Positions 55,901 through 64,000 of a DNA stretch of 64,000 nt are shown one piece after another. The stretch spans positions 434,001-498,000 of the forward strand of contig JAPMXV010000042.1 in assembly GCA_026936335.1 (NCBI GenBank). Direction: 5' to 3'. The DNA is from Mantamonas sphyraenae. Lineage: Eukaryota > CRuMs > Mantamonadidae. The notes below the pieces were generated by a model. That model saw only the letters and a program-made list of their open reading frames with translations. It had not been told where the DNA came from and ran no database searches. A program made the translations under genes and the position numbers. Within the stretch, counting starts at the first letter, position 1; the number at the start of each line of letters is the position of its first letter.

Positions 55901-58900
55901 GAGTGCCTGAGCTGCGTGGTCAAACACATTGCAGTCGCCGGCACGGTCCATGATGATGGGCACAAACGTCTCGGCCATGTGGCGCACGGACGCAGTCCTA
56001 TCTTCCAGACAAGCGACCATGGGTTCAACCAGCTCGCTCACGTCTCCTGATTCGAGTGCAAAGGTCTCGAGGTGTGCGTGCCACCAGCCCAGGGCTGTGG
56101 CTCGGCTGCTTGTGGCTGTGAGGACCGAAGGCATGTAGTGCACACAAGGCTGCATGCCTGTCTGCTCTACCCAAGCGTCCAAAGCCACAAGAGTCGCCTC
56201 CTGCACGTTCTTCTTGTTCGCTGCCAGCATGTTGATCAGCGCCTGCATGGCCATGCGGTTGTACTTTTCGATGGCCGGTCCCACCGCCGAAGCGGTTTTG
56301 CCCAGCAGCTGCAACGCTTTGATGACCAGCAGCTGGTTCGAGTCGTTCAGGCGTGCCTTGAGCCCACTGATCAACGGCTTGACTGTCGCCTCGATGCGGC
56401 GGTTGCTCTCAAGGATGTCGCCAATGGTGTCCATGGCCTCTTTGCGAGTACGCCAGTTGCTGTCACCCAGCTTCTTCATAAGCTTGCTGCTGAGCATACT
56501 GGCAATGTCTGTGCGAGGCAGCTCGATCGCACCTCCAGATGAAGATGCGCCCGAGTTTGACCCGCCAGCAGGGGCAGTGTAGTTTTCCAGAGTGGGCTCC
56601 GGTGCCTCTTGGGACTCCAGCTTGCTCCACTCCTTGTCGTACGTCTGCATCTGTGCCGGCTTGAGGTCGACGAGCATGTCTGCAAGTTGGTCGCCCACAT
56701 ACTTGCGCATGCTCACCAGGATGGCCATGGCGGCCGTCTTGACCTGCGGCTTGGGTGCGTCCATCATCTGCTTGGAGCTCTCCAGAACCAGCGGCAGGTG
56801 GAACTGCCCCAGTCCAAAGGCCTCGACGACGTGAACGCCCCATTCGCATGCACCCACCTGCACCTTGATGTTTTTGTGTGTGCGAGCAGCCTCAAACACC
56901 TGGTTCCAAACAAAATTGGGACCGGCGATCTGGCTCATGTGATCCAAGGTGTCACATGCCACGGATTGAACCTTCATGTCCGCCAGCTTCTCCACGCAGC
57001 CGCTGATCACACGCTTCATGGCGCGGCGCGGGAACTCGGCCTGTGCAAGGGCCAAGTCGTCAAAAACGCCCAGCATCTCCTTGTACACCTGAAAGTTGAT
57101 CTCCTTCCAGCCAGGCTTGTCCGTAAAGTGCACTGCGAGCATGGCTGCCAGTTGGCTGCCCTCCTCGCTCTCAAGCCACTCGGGCAGCTGCTCGCGGATT
57201 GCCTGCATGGCTTCCAGACGCAGCTTCCACTTGCTCTTTTCCTGCAGCATCTGCACTCGTTCTTCACCCAGCAAGGCGACCGATGCCTCCTTCAGTGCCG
57301 AGGCGTCCAGCTCGCCACCAAGCTTGGTGTATTCCTCCTTTCCTGTCAAACCGGATGCCATCTTGGCCGCAGGCTTTGAGGAGGAGGAAGAGGAGGAGGA
57401 GGAGGTGCTGCTCAGCTGCGGCTTAGCGGCCTTGGCGGTCTTGGGGCGCGGGGCCTTGCGCTTTCGCGGTGCAGATGTGTCCGCCTCGATCACCAGAACG
57501 TCGTCCGAGGCCTTTTCGTCTCCAGCGGTTGCGAGAATCTCACTGCTGGTCGTGGATGAGGTTGTTGTCGTGGTAGTTGTTGTTGTTGTTGATGTGCGCG
57601 CTTCGCCTTCCAGCTTGACATTGGCCGAGGGAACGTTGGTGTTGACGTTGGCCTGCTTGGGTGCACCTTGTGCGGCTGTGGATGGCTTGAGATCGCTGCT
57701 TTCGATCAGCTCGTCCACTTTCTTGGCCTTGCTGCTGTCCATCTTGGAAACAAACGGCTCGACGGATGCGCGGTTGACGATGATGGCCACGTCGGCCAAG
57801 ATCTCACAAGCGCTGGTGCGCGTGTCCGGGTTCTTGTCGTCCACACAGGTGAGCACAAAGGGCCCAAGAGTGTCCAAGCGGGCCTTGGCCACCTTGCGGG
57901 TGCACTTGCGCACGCAGCGCTCCAGAAAAGCGATTGCGCGTGCGCGCGACTTGTCGTCCTTGTTCTTGCTGTGTGCCGAGGTGACGCAGTCGACAACGTC
58001 GTCCAGAGAAAGACTGGTGCTCTGGTACATGCGGTCGAGCGCCTCGTCGACAGCAGAGATGACCTGCACCTTCTTGTCCTTGAACTTGTCAAGCAGCACT
58101 GGCAGCAGTTGCTTGCTGTGCGAGGCAAAGGCGGACCGGAGGCCGCGTGCAAGCAGGCCAAGGACCTGCACTGCGCATGCAACCACGTAGATGTTGCTGT
58201 CCTTGGTGATGATGACGCGCAGGGCTGCCACGAGCTCGCCGTAGTCGCTGCTTGCCTTGAGTCGCGGACTCTTTTCCAGCTTCTCTGTGAGCGTCACCAG
58301 CGCCTCTTTGCGCTCACTCCACTTCTTGGCGGCGAGTTGGTCGTATGTGCTGCTCGTGAGTTGCTTCTCGATGCTGACTTCGTCGTACATGTTGAACAGC
58401 TCTTCTTCAGTAGGACCAGCGGCCTGGGCTTCCTGCGCCGCAGAAGTGCCCATCCCACCTGCGCCAGCGCGTGACGCACTGCCAGAAGCAGATGCCAAAG
58501 CCCGCTCGGAGCGGAGGGTGCGTGTGGGTGCTGCGTCGCCGCCGTTTGCCTTGGCAAACTCACTTTCCAGTGATTTGAGAATGGATGAGCGCACATCGGC
58601 AAGTTTGGGCATGATTGCGTCTCCCATGAAGCGATGGATGTTGACGAGGCCCTGCTTGGCGGCACTTTTGACACCTGCGTTGTTGTGTTCGAGGAGACCC
58701 ACGAGGCAAGCGAGCAGCTCCTTCACGGGCTGCTTTGACATGCCAAACGCAAGCACGGCGTCGCCAAGCACCTCGGTGCTGCCCTGAGCCACTTTGGGCT
58801 TCTTGTGCTTGGTGCCTTCGATGGCTTTGAGCTGTGTGTGTGGAGACAGACGAGTGCGGAGAATGAGTCTTGTGCGCCTGGGTTGTTGCATGGGAATCAG

Positions 58901-59509
58901 GGGAATTCTGGGTCAACGTACAACAATGGGGGCGGGCGTATCCACTTCCATGAGGCTGAGGAGAAGGTCCACGGCCTTGGACTTTGTTTTGGGGCGACCT
59001 CCGAGGGCCTTGTCGATGACGGCGGCGGCAATCTCTTCTGCAACGTCGCCTGCGCATCCAGCATGCTGGACAAACGCAGAGACAGCTTCGAGCGCGCCCT
59101 CCTGTGCAGCGGCATTGCTGTCCTTGCACATATCCACCACGGAAGAGCCTGTGTGTGTGCGAGAAACGCGCAAAACGGCGGCGATGGCGCAAGGTGTCAG
59201 GAAAATCCGCGCCAATTTTGTGCAACGGTTCAGCGGCGGAATTCGAGTGAAGAAGGAGGTGAGGTGGCGATCGGGCAAACACAGAGGGCCTGTGCGCTAG
59301 ACGGAAGGACACATACGGTACTCTGCAAAGATGGCTGCGTCAGGCTCGCCCTCCTCCGCGGCAAACGCGAGGGCGAGATCCTGGTACGCAGCTTGGCGGA
59401 TCTTCCAGTTCTTGTGGGCCACGCGCTCGTTCAAGGGCAGGTCTGCCCCGGACGGCTCTGCGTCATCCTGCGGTGCAAATTCGGGAACGTTGAACTCTGT
59501 GTGGTCCAT
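52922..59509 (-). CDS. CKAP5: XMAP215/CKAP5 TOG-domain microtubule polymerase
   Basis: Exons 59509-59317, 59148-58922 and 58831 onward to TAG 52924-52922. TOG arrays are visible: NWKIRQAAYQDLALAF, KKWSERKEALVTLTEKLE, KSKWKLRLEAMQAIREQLPEW, GDSNWRTRKEAMDTIGDILE, then TOG5-like VKWAFDDLRDELVDAMK and a C-terminal domain ending LADLRERLAAVGEDPM. The long exon needs two frame corrections: near 55840 (an extra base in CCC, or a 55-nt intron 55842-55788) and near 53100 (a 47-nt intron 53148-53102, or a missing base). With both introns the protein is 2075 residues; human CKAP5 is 2032. It accelerates plus-end microtubule growth and organises spindles. Head-to-head with CKAP2-like. Confidence 0.92.
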
Positions 59510-59571
59510 GATGATGGGGTGATGTGTTGGTGTTGTTGGTGGAGACGGCGCCTGGAGTGCCAAGCATACTC

Positions 59572-59596
59572 GCACACACACACACACACACACACA
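59572..59596 (+). repeat. (CA)n tract abutting the CKAP2-like start codon
   Basis: About twelve CA units run directly into ATG 59596 within the 86-bp CKAP5/CKAP2 divergent gap, so it is both leader and shared promoter sequence. Confidence 0.95.
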
Positions 59597-61446
59597 TGTT
59601 TTCACATACCAAGTCCTACTCGTCGCAGCGACGAAAGGCAAGGCAGGCCATGACGCCTTCCAAGACGCCGCGCAAGGCTGCATCGAGCTCGGGAGCACAG
59701 AGCTCGGTGGTGAATGAGAACGACGGCAGCTCGGCAAACGCGTACCAGACGCCGCAACGACAGAGCAACAAGGGTGGAAACACCATGTCTCGCAAAAAGA
59801 TGCTCGAGGAGTGGCAAGCCGCTCGCGGGTAGGTGACATTGCCTGGTGCACTTGGCCCATGGGAGGGGTTGTCCAGGTTGCGCGCCAAAAGCTGGACAAA
59901 CGGTTACCTGACACCATGTTTTAAAAAACCCACGGCGCAGCCGCACGCCCATGAGCTCGCAGCAACCGTCAACACAACACAGGAAGGACTACTTGATTAA
60001 ACAATTCCGTGTTGCAACCCAGCAGATGAAGGTAGGTGCAGAATGCATGGTACGGGCACACGTGACGTGAGCGAGACGGTGCCTGCTGACACGTCGCCCC
60101 CCCAACCCATCACAAAGGACGGAGAGATTGACGAAGCACGCGCTGGAATGGACGAAATGCTGGACCACCCTGTGTATGGAAGCATTCCTAGGATGGCATC
60201 GTACTGGTGCCGCCGTGCAGAGCTGGAGGCGAGCTATGGCGATTTTGAATCTGTGCTGGCGGTTTACCAACGAGGCCTGGAGGCAGGCGCCAAGCCTCTT
60301 TCCGACCTGGAGGGCAGCATGCGCTCTTTTCTGACGCAGTTCAACGCCGAGTTGTCCCTTCTGCCCGAGGAGCAGCAGAAACGTTTGATGGAAGGTGGCC
60401 GGCTCACTCTTGTGCGCAACCTGATCGATGCCATGAACGACGGTGCCGCTGGAATGCATGAAGCGGAGCGCACGCCCCATCCGCAGCGCTACCGACGCAC
60501 CATCATGACTCCGCGTCGCACGCCAGGCCTGGGCAAGGCCGAGCGCATTGCAACTCCAGCCAGCCGCCGCAAGACGGCGAGCAAGACCCGGGGTACGCGG
60601 GAGATGCAGCGTCTTCTGAAGGAAGCTGGCGTTGGCAAGCTCAAGTTTGGCGAGGAGAACGAGGCAGAGGACGGATCGGTGGTGGTGATGTCGCAGGTGC
60701 GGCCTTCAGCCAAGATGCTCAAGGAAATGGAGCTGGAGGGTGGCAAGTCGCAGTCCAAGGTTGTGACTACGGTGCGCCGCTCTGCACGCAACCTGAACGA
60801 GAAGCAGATGGAGATGGCGCTGGATGTGAACGACCAGCTGGACGACGCGAGCTTCTGCTTCTCTCCCAACGCGGCGCTGAAGGGGTCGACTCTGGCCACG
60901 CCCAAGAACCGCAAGAGCGCAGCCAAGGGAATGACTCCGGCCAAGTGGAGTGCCCGTGGGCCTGTGTACGACCTGGGCACGCGCACGCCGGAAGAATCGG
61001 AAATGGTTGAGGAACAGGTGGAGGAGGAGGAGGCCAAGCCCACCAAGCTGACCTTTGAGTTTTGCGTGGAGGCCATTGCTGGTGCGCAGGAAGACATTGC
61101 AGATGCACAGGCGGCCATTGAGGAAGACGCCACCGTGGTCGAGGAAAAGCAGGAGGAGGGTTCGTCCAGGAAGCGCAGCCTGGAAGCCTTGGATGTGCAA
61201 GACGAGGCAGAGGCTGTGATCGAGGAGAACGATGCAGGTGAGCTGGTGATTGAGGAGCCAGCACGACTTGAGTCAACGCCGAAGCGTGCGCGACACAGCA
61301 CATCCCGCCGCAAGCGCTCCTCCAAGCGCGCTGGATCCTCGTCTTCCTCTTCGTCGACATCCAGGAAGCAGAAGAAGGAAGAAGAAGTGAACCCGGTTCG
61401 CTTCTCCAAGCGCCTGGCAGGCAAGAAGAAGAAGGGTGGGCGCTGA
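59596..61446 (+). CDS. CKAP2-like spindle microtubule protein
   Basis: Exons 59596-59828, 59941-60031 and 60118-61446; 550 residues. The N-terminal half reads MTPSKTPRKA and KKMLEEWQAARG-RTPM, resembling the CKAP2 KLEEWLxxKGKTxKRPPM motif. Then DYLIKQFRVATQQMK, and SYWCRRAELEASYGDFESVL with AVYQRGLEAGAKPLSDLEG, the CKAP2 C-terminal pattern (one TPR-like repeat: IxxIYExAIxAGAxPxEE). The rest is a disordered Lys/Arg/Ser-rich, acidic-patched tail with NLS clusters. CKAP2 proteins stabilise and nucleate spindle microtubules. Divergent from CKAP5 by 86 bp. BUB1/Mad3-type TPR is a less good match because no KEN box or kinase is seen. Confidence 0.68.
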
Positions 61447-61480
61447 TGCGAGTTGTTTTGTTCGTCGAGGAATGCACACG

Positions 61481-63300
61481 TCATGTCTCACCTCCCAGCT
61501 TCTCCACGGTCTCAGCAAGAGTGTTGATCATTTCTGCTTGGGCTTGGGCCTTGGGGTCGTCCTGGTCCATGGTGAGGGCGTATTGTTGCAGAATCTCGAC
61601 AATGTCAAGTGGGTCGATGCGGTTCTGATGCAGGAGGAGGGCGAGTTGCTTGTCGAATCCCGGTTCGCAGGCGAGATAGCCAATGCAAGTGTCTGTGAGC
61701 TGCAATGTAAACATGCCTGCATCCATGGTGCGTGTGTAGAGCAGCTCTTCGTCCTCGTCGGTTTCAATGGGCCCCACGTCTCGTCCCGCACGTGCAATGC
61801 GTGCACTGTACTGTTGGTGCACTTCCAGCAGGTGCTCTACTTTGGCATAGTTGTCCTCGCGGAACTTGTTGAGCACGCGTTCGTAGTCGACTGTGAGACG
61901 GGGCAGGAAGGCAAACAGGGAGCTGAGGCAGGCCATCAGGTCCTCCTGCGAGCGCAGCGTGTCGGTTTTGATCTTGCCACCCAGATTCATCTTCATGAAC
62001 AGGGCAAAGAGGGGCCCTAGGCCTCGTGCGGTGACCAATCGCACGCAGGCGGTCTCCTGCGACGCACAAAAGGACAACACCTTCAGGGCGGCAGCCGAGA
62101 CCGCCAGCCAGTGCTTCTTCACCTCACGTTTGGCCTGCGACTGTTTGCGCACCTTGTTGGCGTCCTTGAGAAGGCGGACCATCAGTTCGACGCCCTCGAG
62201 TTCGACAAACGCCTCGACCAGGGCCGGTTCGAGCAGACACGAGTCCAGAATGTTGAAGAGGTTCATGAGAAACTCGGATTCCTCCTCATTGGCCGGCAGC
62301 GTGGAGCGGTAGTGTGCAATGCGCAGGAGGACGGCGTCGAGGCCGCCCAAAGCGTGCCAGCTGCTCCTGTTGGCGCTGTGGTTCTGCATGAGGATGCATA
62401 CGATTTCGCTTATGTACAAATGGTTTGCGGCAAACTCCTTTTGCTGGATACGTTGAAACAGATACTCCAGCAGGGCAGTTTCCTGACCAAAGAGCGCCGG
62501 CGCCTCGTCGGGCCACGTTTCGACCGCCGTCTCGATCAACTCGAGGGTTGTGAATGCGCCCTGCTGCTCGTCGGTACTCTTTGTGTCGTCGAGGCGCTTG
62601 AGATTGTCGACAAGCATGGGAAGGGCCTTGTTGGCGAGCATAGCCTGCCAAAGTGTCTCGATTGCCTCTGTTTGCTCGTCGTCGTTGTCGTCGCTCTGCA
62701 GCAGCTCTTTGAGCAGGTCGACGACGGCAATGGCGATGTCTGTGTTTTCGTGTGCCAGCAGGGACAGCAGGGACTGCAACGAGCTCTGGATGAGGAGAGG
62801 GTACAGCGTGGGCTTGGTGGAAAGTGCGCTCAGGTCCTTGATGCCCAGAAGCAGGTCGACTTCCGAGGCGATAAAGCTGAGGGAGTGTCAAGCGGAGGAA
62901 CAGCGAACGCATACCGCAGTCAGTCGATGGAGGAGGGTGTGAGCAGGTGGGCACAGGGATGCAAGTGCGCGTTGTGCGGCGTGAGCACGTACCGTTGTGG
63001 CTCGTCGACAAACTTGGCGCGCTGTTCCAGGTTGGTGTTGATGCGTCGCTCGAGAGTGACCATGAGGACCTTGAGAGCAGGTGCATCGAGTTCCTGCACG
63101 TCTTCTGCCTCGTCCACAATGCGTTGGATTTCCTGCTGGTCAAGGCTGGCGCTGCTGTGTGCGCCAACACCGCCCACGTTGATGGCGTCAATAAACTCGT
63201 AGCCCAGGTCGTCCGTGTCGTCCCGCTTGCGCTTGCGAGCTCCAGACTCGCTCTGCATGGCGTCGTTGGACGGCTTGAAGTTGATTTCGCTGATGTCCAT
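61481..63300 (-). CDS. CTNNBL1: Beta-catenin-like protein 1 (CTNNBL1), Prp19-complex component
   Basis: Exons 63300-62993 (donor GTACGT) and 62876-61481; 567 residues, human CTNNBL1 is 563. An N-terminal NLS (ARKRKRDD) precedes an armadillo solenoid: LDAPALKVLMVTLERRINTN, EVDLLLGIKDLSALSTKPTLYP, DIAIAVVDLLKELLQSDDND, NHLYISEIVCILMQNHSANR, EFLMNLFNILDSCLLEPALV and FREDNYAKVEHLLEVHQQY. The terminal VEILQQYALTMD is also family-typical. CTNNBL1 binds CDC5L and PRP31 in spliceosome assembly. Convergent with CKAP2-like (34 bp between stops), divergent from the AKR gene. Confidence 0.95.
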
Positions 63301-63390
63301 GGCTGCAGGAGAGGGCAGCTGGGAGTCTGAAAAGCGCTGCCCCCGCCAGCGTCCCACCAAGCACAAATCCTCCACAGCATATCTGATACA

Positions 63391-64000
63391 ATGAGCCGCA
63401 GACCCGTTGTTGCATTGCAACCCGCACAATTTGCTCCGCTGGCCGAGCACATGCGCTATCGATTCCTTGGGAAGACCGGCCTGCAGGTGTCGGAGCTGGG
63501 GTTTGGGTCGTGGCTCACCATGGCGGTCAACACGGCACAGCAGGATACAGACACGTTGGTGGCAGCGTCATGGAACGCAGGCGTCAACTTGTTTGACACG
63601 GCCGAAGTGTACGCCAACGGCGAAGCGGAAACCCTGCTTGGGAACACCTTCCGTCGCCTGGGGCTGCCGCGCGATGAGATGGTCGTCACCACAAAGGTGT
63701 TCTGGGGGGGCAAGAAGCCAACACAGCGTGGTCTGTCGCGCAAACACGTCGTGGAAGGCACGTACGCGAGTCTGCGCCGGCTGCAGCTGGACCACGTCGA
63801 TTTGCTCTTTGCCCATCGGCCTGACCCGGACACGCCCATGGAAGAGACGGTGCGTGCGTTCAACTATCTCATCGAACAGGGTCATGCGCTGTACTGGGGC
63901 ACGTCGGAGTGGAGCGCGCAGCAACTGCAGGAAGCGCACGGCGTCTGCGATCGCCTGGGACTCATCAAGCCAGTCATGGAACAACCAGAGTACAATGTGT
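63391..64000 (+). CDS. Kv-beta-type aldo-keto reductase (3' truncated by window)
   Basis: From ATG 63391 the frame is open to the window end (203 residues visible). It reads YRFLGKTGLQVSELGFGSW, NLFDTAEVYANGEAE (catalytic Asp and Tyr), VVTTKVFWGGKK (catalytic Lys), RGLSRKHVVEGTYASLRRLQL, DHVDLLFAHRPDPDTPMEETVRA and YWGTSEWSAQQLQEA. This is the KCNAB / AKR6 family. Where animal Kv-beta has FANRPDPNTP this protein has FAHRPDPDTP, restoring the His usual in active AKRs. NADPH-dependent aldehyde reduction is likely; channel association is not deducible. It starts 90 bp from the divergent CTNNBL1 start. Confidence 0.93.
   Translation, partial: MSRRPVVALQPAQFAPLAEHMRYRFLGKTGLQVSELGFGSWLTMAVNTAQQDTDTLVAASWNAGVNLFDTAEVYANGEAETLLGNTFRRLGLPRDEMVVTTKVFWGGKKPTQRGLSRKHVVEGTYASLRRLQLDHVDLLFAHRPDPDTPMEETVRAFNYLIEQGHALYWGTSEWSAQQLQEAHGVCDRLGLIKPVMEQPEYNV

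Noticed and set aside
1-64000. Prokaryotic features (operons, CRISPR, defence islands, phage)
   Set aside because: Spliceosomal introns and a fully eukaryotic gene set run through the whole window; no repeats or genes of these kinds were found.

Overview
This is a compact, intron-bearing nuclear eukaryotic window: about 36 protein-coding genes in 64 kb, on both strands, usually 30-150 bp apart. Genes have zero to four introns, mostly about 70-260 nt, with GTAAGT/GTACGT/GTGAGT donors and CACAG-type acceptors. The species is not identifiable from the sequence. The gene set points to a flagellated, peroxisome-bearing unicellular eukaryote: DRC1 (axoneme), a FUZ-like ciliogenesis protein, PEX4, a plant-type fused beta-oxidation enzyme, a mitochondrial MutS, a yeast-like acidic-tailed RAD6, CKAP5 and a CKAP2-like protein. 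A unicellular holozoan or another opisthokont-related flagellate would fit, but this is inference. No rRNA, tRNA, CRISPR array or intact transposon was recognised.

Layout. 1-4.8 kb: 3' part of a degenerate kinase-like gene, an unrecognised coiled-coil protein, and WDR18/IPI3. 4.8-12.2 kb: plant-type multifunctional beta-oxidation enzyme, a large orphan protein, a small DUF4476-like protein and a D-glutamate cyclase-family protein. 12.4-20 kb: a double-length CD36-family membrane protein, a CAF1/CNOT7 homologue lacking two catalytic acids, RAD6/UBE2A and a kelch protein. 20-28.3 kb: mitochondrial MutS (MSH1), mitoribosomal mS38, RNF113/CWC24, a Ser-rich ORF and ELP3. 28.3-34.4 kb: two DUF3592-like two-pass membrane proteins flanking PEX4, FUZ, a HINT3-like protein and gamma-SNAP. 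34.5-41.2 kb: a secreted Cys-rich protein, a basic-tailed orphan, a protein kinase, an 11-IQ-motif protein with a duplicated Cys-rich module, and a small tail-anchored protein. 41.4-52.9 kb: DRC1, eL31, a giant LRR/PH-like protein, an SLC35 sugar-nucleotide transporter and a small membrane protein. 52.9-64 kb: CKAP5 head-to-head with CKAP2-like, CTNNBL1, and the 5' part of a Kv-beta-type aldo-keto reductase.

Functional themes: cytoskeleton and cilium (CKAP5, CKAP2-like, DRC1, FUZ, IQ protein), RNA and ribosome (CAF1, WDR18, RNF113, CTNNBL1, ELP3, eL31, mS38), ubiquitin (RAD6, PEX4), peroxisome/mitochondrion (PEX4, MFP, MSH1, mS38). Most starts lie in short divergent intergenic gaps that probably act as shared promoters.

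Cautions. Two conserved genes (MFP near 6679, DRC1 near 43137) carry a one-base deletion inside a conserved core, most simply a consensus error. Several other frame breaks can be bridged either by 38-55 nt mini-introns or by one-base errors. All splice models were read by eye from splice consensus and codon phase. Apart from the 753-nt eL31 intron, no stretch over 300 bases lacks a called gene.
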